Assembly (NCBI RefSeq): GCF_014217805.1
Contig: NZ_CP055156.1
Location: forward strand, 3,788,585-3,852,584
Length of the DNA stretch: 64,000 nucleotides
Origin: Adhaeribacter swui
GTDB taxonomy: Bacteria; Bacteroidota; Bacteroidia; Cytophagales; Hymenobacteraceae
Reading direction: 5' to 3'
Shown in pieces: positions 26,795 through 35,050 of the stretch. Every line of letters starts with the position of its first letter. The stretch's first letter is position 1. A program made the position numbers and the translations under genes. The notes beneath the pieces were generated by a model that searched no databases, had not been told where the DNA came from, and saw nothing but the letters and a program-made list of their open reading frames with translations.

Positions 26795-28681
26795 ATGAAA
26801 AAGAAAAAATATATCAGTTTTGTACTTGCCGGTTTGTTAACGCTGAGTTACGGTTGTAACGACGACTCCTTCCTGGACCGGGAACCTACCAATATTTTAC
26901 TCGACGAGCAAGTCTGGAAAGATGAAAGTTTAGTGCTTTCAGTCTTGGCCAACTTGTATGGTCGCTTTCCGGATTTCCAAACCATAGAAAGTTGGGCAAC
27001 ATTCACCGACTTCGACGAAGCTTTTGCTTCGGCTTTTGGGGAGTATGGCCGTCACCGTAATACCGAATACGGTTATGGAAGTTGGGGATTCTGGGATTAT
27101 GGGTATATCCGGGAAATAAATTTATTTATTCAAAAATGTGAAGCCACTACTGCTTTAAGCGAAACCACCAAAGCCCGGTTTTTAGCCGAAGCACGTTTTA
27201 TCCGGGCCGGGGTTTACTTTGAAGCCGTTAAGCGGATGGGCGGGGTGCCGTTAATTCTGGAACCCTTAACTTACGACTACAGTGGCGATGCATCAGGGCT
27301 TCGTTACCCGAGAGCGAAAGAATACGAAATTTATGATTTTGTTATTAGCGAGCTTGAAGCTATAAAATCTACTTTGCCGGCCGAAGTAAATACAAAATCC
27401 CGGGCCACGAAAGGCGCTGCTTTAGCTATGAAAGCCCGGGCGGCCTTGTACGCTGGTTCAATCGCGAAGTACGGCGCTACTACTCCAAACGTGTCTTTGC
27501 CAAATGGCGAAGTAGGAATCCCGGCTGATAAGGCAAACGGCTATTATCAAACTGCTTTAACATCGGCCCAGGAAGTAATGACCCTGGGATACTCTTTATA
27601 TAATAAGAAGCCCGATTTAGGTGAAAATTTTGCCAGCTTGTTCTACGATAAAGCCAATAACCCAGAAGCTATTTTTGTAGAAGATTTTAAATTGAAGAGC
27701 GGAAAAGTGCAGTCCTGGACTTTAGATAATCAGCCTCGGTTTCAATCTGAAGAACAGCAGGGCGGCCGGTTAAATCCGTCGTTAAATCTGGTGCAATCTT
27801 TCGAGAAACTGGATAACACTTTTGCCCCTTTCCCTATTTCCGACGAAAACGGGAACTTAATTCATTACAGCAACCCTACTGAATTATTTGCTGGGCGCGA
27901 TGCCCGTTTATACGGCACCGTTATTTTACCAGGTACGCAGTTTAAAGCAAAAGATGTAGATATTTGGGCCGGTTACCTGCGCAAAGATGGCAGCATTGTA
28001 ACTTCCGGTAATTTAGGCGGCCAGGCCGATGTGGATGGCGATGGCCAGAACGAACAAGTGGTAGGTTTTAGCGGCCCCATCGATAATTTGGAATTTAGCG
28101 CTCAAACCGGCTTTTACGTGCGCAAGTACATGGACCCTCAGGTAGGATCGGGGCAAATTGGTACACGGAGCGAGGTTTGGTGGATCCGGTATCGTTACGC
28201 CGAAGTATTGCTGAATGCCGCCGAAGCGGCTTTTGAATTAGAACAACCTGCCCTGGCTGCCGATTACCTGAACCAGGTACGTACCCGCGCTGGCTTAACT
28301 ACGCCATTAACTACCGATGAAGTCACTTTCGACCGCATTGTACACGAACGTAAGGTAGAATTAGCTTTTGAAGGCCATCAGCTTTTTGATATGAAACGTT
28401 GGCGGTTAGCGCACCAGGTTTGGAACGGTTCCCGGATTAGTGTGCAGGATTTAACCAGCAATCTGGGCAAAGCCAATAAAGTAAGTACCATGGTGTATGG
28501 CTTATGGCCTTATAAATACTACGATCCGGCAAAACCAGGTACTTTCGACTGGGTTTTTAAAATTGTGCTGCCCAGCCAGGTTACCAATGCCGATCGTTTC
28601 CGGTTAGGTAATTACTATTCCCAGATCGGCGACGATATTGTGAATAACAATCCAAAAATTATCAGAAATCCGAATCAATAA
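26795..28681 (+). CDS. susD: RagB/SusD family surface glycan-binding lipoprotein
   Basis: The lid of the SusC transporter, 628 residues. A lipoprotein signal has its lipobox Cys at about residue 21 (LTLSYGCNDDSFLDREPTN). TPR-like helical repeats carry the SusD patterns (KARFLAEARFIRAGVYFEAVKRMGGVPLI, AALAMKARAALYAGSIAKYG). The C-terminal signature includes RYAEVLLNAAEAAFEL, YLNQVRTRAGL and ERKVELAFEGHQLFDMKRWRLA. It is exported to the cell surface and captures the oligosaccharide. Spacing of 12 bases from susC and 25 bases to the DUF3823 gene supports one operon. Confidence 0.96.
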   Translation: MKKKKYISFVLAGLLTLSYGCNDDSFLDREPTNILLDEQVWKDESLVLSVLANLYGRFPDFQTIESWATFTDFDEAFASAFGEYGRHRNTEYGYGSWGFWDYGYIREINLFIQKCEATTALSETTKARFLAEARFIRAGVYFEAVKRMGGVPLILEPLTYDYSGDASGLRYPRAKEYEIYDFVISELEAIKSTLPAEVNTKSRATKGAALAMKARAALYAGSIAKYGATTPNVSLPNGEVGIPADKANGYYQTALTSAQEVMTLGYSLYNKKPDLGENFASLFYDKANNPEAIFVEDFKLKSGKVQSWTLDNQPRFQSEEQQGGRLNPSLNLVQSFEKLDNTFAPFPISDENGNLIHYSNPTELFAGRDARLYGTVILPGTQFKAKDVDIWAGYLRKDGSIVTSGNLGGQADVDGDGQNEQVVGFSGPIDNLEFSAQTGFYVRKYMDPQVGSGQIGTRSEVWWIRYRYAEVLLNAAEAAFELEQPALAADYLNQVRTRAGLTTPLTTDEVTFDRIVHERKVELAFEGHQLFDMKRWRLAHQVWNGSRISVQDLTSNLGKANKVSTMVYGLWPYKYYDPAKPGTFDWVFKIVLPSQVTNADRFRLGNYYSQIGDDIVNNNPKIIRNPNQ

Positions 28682-28706
28682 GTTTTCACTTATCACATAA
28701 AGTATC

Positions 28707-29414
28707 ATGAAATTTAAAATTCATTTATGCCTGATGTTGCTGCTGGGCTTGGGTTTAGTCTCCTGCGAATTCGATAACTACGATGAGCCGAAATCCATGC
28801 TAGAGGGCCGTTTGGTTTATAACGGCGAACCCATTAACGTAAGCTACAACGATGTGTCTTTTCAGTTGTGGGAGCCGGGTTGGCAGAAAAAAACACCCAT
28901 TAACGTGGCCGTAGACCAGGATGGGTCGTACTCCACGGTTTTATTTAACAATACTTACAAATTAATTATTCAGCCGTTTCAAGGACCTTTTAAATCCAAA
29001 ACAAACGATGTTACCAAGTCCGATACCATTCTGGTAGAAGTAAAAGGGAGCCAAACCTTTGATATTGAAGTGCTACCTTACTACATGATCCGGAGTGCCC
29101 AGCTTACCGGCAGCGGTAATAAAGCTTCGGCTACATTTAAAGTAGAGCAAATTATTACGGGTTTAGATGCTAAAAGCGTGGAGTTCGTCGGGTTTTATAC
29201 CAATAAAACTTTCTTCGTGGACCGGAGCAGCAGTAACAATATTGCCTCGGCTACGCTTAACGGTGCCGACATTACTGATATGAACAACATTAGTTTAAGC
29301 GTAGATATTCCGGCTATCAATCCGGCGCAAAATTATGTGTACGGTCGGGTAGGGGTAAAAATTGCCGGCGTCGAAGACATGATTTTCTCGCCGGTTCAGA
29401 AAATAAACCTGTAG
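28707..29414 (+). CDS. DUF3823 domain lipoprotein
   Basis: A lipoprotein of 235 residues with lipobox LGLVSCEFDNYDEP (Cys near 21). An N-terminal beta-sandwich DUF3823 domain follows (about 30-120: LEGRLVYNGEPINVSYNDVSFQLWEPGW, DQDGSYSTVLFNNTYKLII). A second beta-rich domain is at about 125-232. Proteins of this family stand directly after SusD in many PULs and probably act as auxiliary surface glycan-binding proteins, like SusE; direct evidence is limited. It is the last gene before a terminator, so sigma-dependent transcription of the uptake genes may end here. Confidence 0.9.
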   Translation: MKFKIHLCLMLLLGLGLVSCEFDNYDEPKSMLEGRLVYNGEPINVSYNDVSFQLWEPGWQKKTPINVAVDQDGSYSTVLFNNTYKLIIQPFQGPFKSKTNDVTKSDTILVEVKGSQTFDIEVLPYYMIRSAQLTGSGNKASATFKVEQIITGLDAKSVEFVGFYTNKTFFVDRSSSNNIASATLNGADITDMNNISLSVDIPAINPAQNYVYGRVGVKIAGVEDMIFSPVQKINL

Positions 29415-29424
29415 TATAAAAATT

Positions 29425-29465
29425 AAAAAGGTGCCCGGATTTGATTTTAGCCGGGTACCTTTTTT
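29425..29465 (+). terminator. Terminator of the susCD-DUF3823 operon
   Basis: The stem AAAAAGGTGCCCGG / CCGGGTACCTTTTT (one G-T wobble) with a 12-base loop is followed by more T, starting 11 bases after the DUF3823 stop. Confidence 0.88.
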
Positions 29466-29698
29466 AGTTTTGCAGCTATCAAAATTAAAATTTTTAAAAA
29501 ATTGCTTTTCTGGTTACCAGATTACCGGCAATAATGAATATGGCCTGGTAAGCAAAATCCGGAACAAAAGTTTTTTACCATTATACAATAAGCCGTTTCG
29601 AAAATAAAGCCATTAACTTAACGGCTCCTTAGCTAATGCCCGGCCAGCGATAAACCAGATAAAAGTAGTTGGCCGGTAAATTAATTATTCATTACACT

Positions 29699-31555
29699 AT
29701 GATTAAAAAAAACGTTTTTCTTGCAGTAGTTTTCCTTTTTCAGTTTGGGTTTACCAAGGCGCAACAAACCAACTGGCAACCAGCAGGCAATAAAATTCGG
29801 ACCGAATGGGCCAGTAAAGTTAATCCGGCTAACCCGTTACCCGAGTACCCCCGCCCGCAAATGGTTCGCGAAAATTGGCATAACCTCAACGGATTATGGG
29901 ATTACGCGTTGCAACCCAAAAGCCAGGAAGCCACCAAGCCTGCTACTTTTAACGGTAAAATTTTGGTGCCCTTTGCCATTGAGTCGGCATTATCCGGAGT
30001 AGGTAAAACCGTGGGGAAAGACAGTGTATTGTGGTACCGGAAAACCATTACGGTTCCAAGTAAAATCAGAAAACAAAATGTGTTGCTGCATTTTGGCGCC
30101 GTAGATTGGTTAACCGAAGTATTTGTAAATGGCAAATCGGTGGGTACGCACCAGGGTGGCTACGATCCTTTTTTCTTTGATATTACCGCAGCTTTAAAAT
30201 CTGGTAATCAGCAGGAAATTGCTGTACGCGTTTGGGACCCCACCGACGGTGGTCCGCAGCCGCGCGGCAAACAAGTTAAAAAGCCCGAAGGCATTTGGTA
30301 TACACCGGTAACGGGCATTTGGCAAACGGTGTGGCTCGAAGGGGTACCTAAAACCTACATTACCGCAACCAAACAAACGCCCGATATTGATAAACAAGCC
30401 CTGCTGGTAAGCGCCCAGGTGCAAAATGCGCAAGCCGGCGATAAAATTAAAATTTCGGCTTGGGATGGTAAAAAGAAAGTAGCTGAGGAGGAAGTTGCCA
30501 GTGGCGCCGAGGCCACCTTAAACGTAGCCAATGCCAAGTTATGGACCCCGGAAACCCCATTTTTGTATGATTTGCGGGTAGCAATAGTACGTAAAGGCAA
30601 AACCGTAGACGAGGTAAAAAGTTACTTTGCCATGCGTAAAATCAGCATGGCAACTGATGCTAACGGTACTCAGCGCATGTTGTTAAACAATAAATTCGTG
30701 TTTCAGTATGGTCCCCTGGACCAAGGTTGGTGGCCCGATGGTTTATACACGGCTCCCACCGACGAAGCTTTGGTGTATGACATTCAGAAGACCAAAGAAA
30801 TGGGCTTTAACATGATCCGGAAACACGTAAAAGTAGAACCGGCTCGTTGGTATAACTACTGCGATAAAATGGGCGTGCTGGTATGGCAAGATATGCCGAG
30901 CGGCGATTTGGGAGCCCGTTGGGTAACGCAACCGGGTATTGAAATGCTGAACGCCGACATGACCCGTACGCCGGAATCGGAGAAAATCTACCGCCAGGAG
31001 TGGACCGAAATTATGCAAGACTTGCACAACTTCCCGAGTATCGTAGTGTGGGTACCGTTTAACGAAGCCTGGGGCCAATTTAAAACCGTAGAAATTACCA
31101 ACTGGACCATGCAGAAAGACCCATCCCGGCTGATTAACAGTGCCAGTGGTGGTAATTTCCATCCGGTAGGGCATATTATCGACTTGCATAATTATCCAGC
31201 ACCGGCTATGCCGCGGGCGGATTTGTTTGGTGCTAAACAAGTTATTGTTTTGGGTGAGTTTGGCGGTTTAGGATTACCGCTAACCGGACACACCTGGCAG
31301 CAAAAAGATAACTGGGGTTACCAAAGTTTCAAAAACGCCGAAGAATTATTTGCCCGCTACTCCAAGTTTATGGATACCATGACGGAGCTAATTAAAGTTG
31401 GTTTATCAGCGGCCGTTTACACCCAAACCACCGATGTAGAAGTAGAAACCAATGGCCTGATGACTTACGACCGCAAAGTAATAAAAGTGCCCATGACCCA
31501 GTTAAAACAAGTACATACTAAATTGTACGATTCCGGATTAGTTAATTTAAAGTAA
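29699..31555 (+). CDS. Glycoside hydrolase family 2 protein
   Basis: A secreted exo-glycosidase of 618 residues. The ATG at 29699 gives a signal peptide (MIKKNVFLAVVFLFQFGFTKAQ); a TTG ten codons upstream is rejected. Order: GH2 sugar-binding jelly-roll (about 50-215, VLWYRKTITVP, LHFGAVDWLTEVFVNGKSVGTHQGGY), Ig-like domain (about 220-320), and TIM-barrel (about 325-610). The expected acid/base Glu is in VWVPFNEAWGQ and the nucleophile Glu in VLGEFGG. The family covers beta-galactosidase, glucuronidase, mannosidase and arabinopyranosidase activities; the exact one cannot be read. Its position in the PUL suggests removal of terminal sugars. Flanked by terminators, so likely its own transcript. 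Confidence 0.92.
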   Translation: MIKKNVFLAVVFLFQFGFTKAQQTNWQPAGNKIRTEWASKVNPANPLPEYPRPQMVRENWHNLNGLWDYALQPKSQEATKPATFNGKILVPFAIESALSGVGKTVGKDSVLWYRKTITVPSKIRKQNVLLHFGAVDWLTEVFVNGKSVGTHQGGYDPFFFDITAALKSGNQQEIAVRVWDPTDGGPQPRGKQVKKPEGIWYTPVTGIWQTVWLEGVPKTYITATKQTPDIDKQALLVSAQVQNAQAGDKIKISAWDGKKKVAEEEVASGAEATLNVANAKLWTPETPFLYDLRVAIVRKGKTVDEVKSYFAMRKISMATDANGTQRMLLNNKFVFQYGPLDQGWWPDGLYTAPTDEALVYDIQKTKEMGFNMIRKHVKVEPARWYNYCDKMGVLVWQDMPSGDLGARWVTQPGIEMLNADMTRTPESEKIYRQEWTEIMQDLHNFPSIVVWVPFNEAWGQFKTVEITNWTMQKDPSRLINSASGGNFHPVGHIIDLHNYPAPAMPRADLFGAKQVIVLGEFGGLGLPLTGHTWQQKDNWGYQSFKNAEELFARYSKFMDTMTELIKVGLSAAVYTQTTDVEVETNGLMTYDRKVIKVPMTQLKQVHTKLYDSGLVNLK

Positions 31556-31563
31556 ATAATCCA

Positions 31564-31599
31564 TTAAAGCCTCTTCTCCCGTGTGAGAAGAGGCTTTAA
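31564..31599 (+). terminator. Terminator after GH2 gene
   Basis: A 15-bp stem (TTAAAGCCTCTTCTC / GAGAAGAGGCTTTAA) with a 6-base loop begins 8 bases after the stop and is followed by TTTT. Confidence 0.88.
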
Positions 31600-31677
31600 T
31601 TTTAAAAAAGATTAATATAGTTGATGCCGGTATGCTGCCGTTTTGTCTAAATTTAGTTAAGTGGGTGTTTTACATAT

Positions 31678-31702
31678 TTAAAATTTTAAATTTTAAAAAT
31701 TT
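31678..31702. repeat. AT palindrome family, representative copy
   Basis: A compound of overlapping AAATTTTAAA / TTTTAAAATTT palindromes. Related copies occur in most intergenic regions of the window, for example 632-650, 6535-6554, 13524-13538, 14981-14995, 15204-15229, 19681-19703, 36894-36908, 43905-43919, 53976-53991, 55567-55584, 60361-60383 and 62101-62120. Copies inside coding regions are discussed in the findings. Confidence 0.7.
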
Positions 31703-31800
31703 CCTCCATCTACTATGCAACAAATAGCGTTAGCCAGGTGCAAAGAACGACGCTAAACTGTTCGAGCGTTCAGCGAGTTTTTGGCGTCTTGACTTTTTTG

Positions 31801-31828
31801 GTTCTTTTTGTGTCAAGACAAAAAGAAC
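31801..31828. repeat. GTTCTTTTTGT hairpin, putative dispersed repeat
   Basis: An 11-bp perfect inverted repeat (GTTCTTTTTGT / ACAAAAAGAAC) with a 6-base loop lies in a segment that reads like a dispersed Bacteroidota intergenic repeat (CTTGACTTTTTTGG before it, AAGACTTGGGC after it). No second copy is in this window. Confidence 0.4.
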
Positions 31829-32242
31829 AAGACTTGGGCAATGAAACAACTTCAATCAACAATCAAAGCGAGAACAGTAGCTATGCGAACAAGAATCTAT
31901 TACTCCAATAGCAAGTCACGGCAGTAACTTCCGCGCCATAGTACCCAATAGTTGTTAATTTGAAAATCTCGAAAGTAAATCTGGATCATAAGGTGGGGAA
32001 GTAAATTTGAAGCTTCGTATGATAATGCAAACCAGAACGGAATTTTGCAAAACCTGCAAGGCAAACCATTAACTTATTTAGTCAAGATATTGATATTGTA
32101 CCAGTACCTTAATTTTTTAAACTTTCTTACCGTAGCACACATCAATTCAACTACTCCCGTTTAAAGTGAAAGTAATTCTAACAAGAGAAATCAAATACAA
32201 CTTTCCCCAAGACAAACTTATTACCAGCGTAAATTAGCTCGA

Positions 32243-34720
32243 ATGAAAAAATTAGTTGCCTGTATTTTTATTTTTTTTAAATTTCTTGATTTACAAGCCC
32301 AACAAATGCGGCCCCCGGCGGTACCATTAGTTACCATCGATCCGTATACCAGCGTATGGTCGTTTGCGGATAAGTTAAACGAAGAACCTACCAAACACTG
32401 GACCGGCCGAAACCAACCTTTAAACGGATTAATAAGAGTAGATGGCAAAACTTACCAGTTTTTAGGCGCCGAAGCTCCCGTTTACCAAACCATCGTACCT
32501 ACGGCAGTAAGCGAAGCCTATCCGGTGCAATACACTTTTGAAAAGCCCGCCAGCGATTGGATGAAGCCTGGTTTTAGTGCCACAGCCTGGAAAGCCGGCA
32601 AAGGTTCGCTGGGTTCCGATAACATGAACCCGAAACCAACTACCTCCTGGAATACCGAAGAAGTTTGGCTGCGTCGTGAAATTAACTTGCCCGAGGTAAA
32701 TCCGGAGCAGTTAATCTTAACCATGTTTCACGACGATAACGTGGAATTGTATATTAACGGCCTGCCCGCCTACCAATGCGAATGCTTTACAAATAAATAC
32801 CAGCAATATCCTTTAAGCAAAGAAGTAAAAGCTTCTTTAAAAAAAGGTAAAAACCTGCTAGCCGCCCACGTAAAAAATACCGCTGGCCCCTCCTTAATTG
32901 ATTTTGGCTTCTTGAAAGAACTACCCGCCACGGTAGTTGTAGATAAAGCCCGGCAAAAAGCGGTGCAGGTAAATGCTACTCAGAGCGTTTACGATTTTAC
33001 CGCCGGCCCCGTAGACTTAAAAGTAACTTTTACCTCGCCTTTACTCCTGAACAAACTCGATATTTTAGCGCGACCCGCTTCTTATATTACCTGGCAGGCC
33101 AAAGCCAACGATGGTAAAACCCACGAGGTAAAAGTGTATTTTGATGCCGCCGCCGACTTAGCCGTAGACCAACCTGACCAAAAAGTTGCCTGGAAAAAAA
33201 CAATCACCAATAATTTAAACGTATTGCGCGTAGGTACCTCGGAGCAAAAAGTGCTGGGTAAAAAAGGCGATGACGTGCGCATTGATTGGGGATATTTGTA
33301 CGTAGCCGCTCCGCAATCCGCCCAAACCGGTACTACCATTACCACCGGAGCAGCCGCCCGGGCCGCTTTTACCAAAACCGGGGCTTTAACCACAACCCTG
33401 GACACCAACCTGCCCCGGGCTGCCAGCGATAAAACGGTTGCTTTAGTGGTAGTACAAAATTTAGGTAAAGTAGGTGCAACGCCGGTTAGCAACCACGTTA
33501 CGTTAGGTTACGATGATATTTACTCGGTAGAGTTTTTTGGTAAAAAGTTACCGGCCTGGTGGCGCCGCGATGGTAACGCTACTGCCGAAACCATGCTGGC
33601 CGCTGCCGAAAAAGAGTACAGTTCTTTAATTAATCAATGTGCTGCTTTTGATAAACGCCTGTACGCCGATGCCCTAAAAGCTGGCGGCGAGGCTTACGCC
33701 AAGCTTTGTGCCTTAAGTTACCGCCAGGCCATTGCGGCGCATAAACTGGTGGCTAATACCGATGGTACACCTTTATTTTTCTCGAAAGAAAACTTTAGTA
33801 ATGGCTCTATTGGTACCGTAGATATTACTTATCCGTCGGCCCCGTTGTTTTTGTTGTACAACCCGGTATTGGTGCAAGGCATGATGGAGCCTATTTTTTA
33901 CTATTCCGAGAGTGGTAAATGGAACAAGCCTTTTGCCGCCCACGACGTAGGAACTTACCCTTTAGCCAACGGCCAAACCTACGGCGAAGATATGCCCGTG
34001 GAAGAATCCGGTAACATGCTGATTTTAACCGCGGCCATTGCCAAAGCCGAAAAGAACGCGAACTACGCCAAAAAACATTGGAAAGTATTAACCACCTGGG
34101 CCGAATATTTAAAAAAAGAAGGCTTTGACCCTGCCAATCAATTGTGCACCGACGATTTTGCCGGCCATATAGCCCGCAATGCCAACTTATCTATAAAAGC
34201 CATTTTGGGCCTGGCCAGTTACGGCCAATTAGCCGGGCAGTTAGGTGATACCAAAACCGCCGAAGCTTACCAAAACTTGGCCAAAGAAATGGCGCAAAAA
34301 TGGATGCAGCTCGCCAATGCCGGCGATCATTACAGCCTGGTTTTTGAAAAACCCAATACTTGGAGCCAGAAGTATAACTTGGTTTGGGATGAGTTATTGG
34401 ATTTAAACATTTTCCCGGACGAAGTGGAGGAACGCGAAATTAAATACTACCTCACCAAGCAACAATCCTACGGCTTACCCCTCGATAGCCGCAAAACCTA
34501 CACCAAAAGCGACTGGATAATCTGGACGGCTACCATGGCCAACAATCCCGAAGATTTTCAAAAATTAGTTCAACCCGTTTTTAAATACGTAAACGAAACC
34601 ACCACCCGCATGCCCATCAGCGACTGGCACGAAACTACCGATGGAAAATCGGTGGGCTTCCGGGCGCGTTCCGTGGTAGGGGGTTATTATATTAAAATGC
34701 TCGATCAGAAATTAAAATAA
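32243..34720 (+). CDS. Glutaminase-A-like protein (DUF5127/DUF4965/DUF1793)
   Basis: A secreted protein of 825 residues with a signal peptide ending near residue 20 (FKFLDLQAQQ). The start MRPPAVPLVTIDPYTSVWSFADKL is typical of the family related to fungal glutaminase GtaA. Order: N-terminal beta-rich DUF5127 (to about 460; an inserted galactose-binding-like segment at about 100-205 with WLRREINLPE and LILTMFHDDNVELYINGLPAYQC), then DUF4965 (about 460-635, YADALKAGGEAYAKLCALSYRQAIAAHKL), then a helical DUF1793 (about 640-820, ENANYAKKHWKVLTTWAEYLKKEG). Members are frequent in PULs, where glutaminase activity makes little sense; the alpha-helical toroid suggests a carbohydrate-active role, which is inference. 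Own terminator. Confidence 0.88.
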   Translation: MKKLVACIFIFFKFLDLQAQQMRPPAVPLVTIDPYTSVWSFADKLNEEPTKHWTGRNQPLNGLIRVDGKTYQFLGAEAPVYQTIVPTAVSEAYPVQYTFEKPASDWMKPGFSATAWKAGKGSLGSDNMNPKPTTSWNTEEVWLRREINLPEVNPEQLILTMFHDDNVELYINGLPAYQCECFTNKYQQYPLSKEVKASLKKGKNLLAAHVKNTAGPSLIDFGFLKELPATVVVDKARQKAVQVNATQSVYDFTAGPVDLKVTFTSPLLLNKLDILARPASYITWQAKANDGKTHEVKVYFDAAADLAVDQPDQKVAWKKTITNNLNVLRVGTSEQKVLGKKGDDVRIDWGYLYVAAPQSAQTGTTITTGAAARAAFTKTGALTTTLDTNLPRAASDKTVALVVVQNLGKVGATPVSNHVTLGYDDIYSVEFFGKKLPAWWRRDGNATAETMLAAAEKEYSSLINQCAAFDKRLYADALKAGGEAYAKLCALSYRQAIAAHKLVANTDGTPLFFSKENFSNGSIGTVDITYPSAPLFLLYNPVLVQGMMEPIFYYSESGKWNKPFAAHDVGTYPLANGQTYGEDMPVEESGNMLILTAAIAKAEKNANYAKKHWKVLTTWAEYLKKEGFDPANQLCTDDFAGHIARNANLSIKAILGLASYGQLAGQLGDTKTAEAYQNLAKEMAQKWMQLANAGDHYSLVFEKPNTWSQKYNLVWDELLDLNIFPDEVEEREIKYYLTKQQSYGLPLDSRKTYTKSDWIIWTATMANNPEDFQKLVQPVFKYVNETTTRMPISDWHETTDGKSVGFRARSVVGGYYIKMLDQKLK

Positions 34721-34741
34721 ACGCGCTTTTTAAATTTTAAG

Positions 34742-34783
34742 ATAAACCCGCTGCATCATAATAGATCCGGCGGGTTTATTTTT
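34742..34783 (+). terminator. Terminator after glutaminase-like gene
   Basis: Stem ATAAACCCGC / GCGGGTTTAT with an intervening 18-base loop, followed by TTTTTA, starting 22 bases after the stop codon. Confidence 0.8.
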
Positions 34784-35050
34784 ACCCGGATGCAACTAGA
34801 ACAATATCCTGAATTAGTGGCGAGCTGGAAGGAGCTTTTCTTTCTTTTTTGGCAGATTTGGGTAGGCTATCCCAACTTCTTACGCCTTAATTTTTAAAAT
34901 TATGCAGTATTGTTATGGGGAGTTTTTATCTAAAAACAGAACTAAGGTATTCATTATGAGCTATCCACAAAAGCGATAAATCTTTTTCTGGATTTTTTAA
35001 AAAAATATCTTCAATTTAAAGGTTTACCTGCTAAAAAATATAACACATCT

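Larger units (their letters stand above)
31600..32242. other. 640-base intergenic region with repeat-like sequence
   Basis: No gene is supported. It holds an AT palindrome cluster (31678-31702) and then a segment (about 31735-31840) containing the hairpin listed at 31801-31828. The remainder up to the next gene has no recognised feature. Confidence 0.5.

Noticed and set aside
29699-31555. A specific activity for the GH2 enzyme (beta-galactosidase, glucuronidase or arabinopyranosidase)
   Set aside because: The two catalytic Glu are visible but nothing by eye fixes the sugar.
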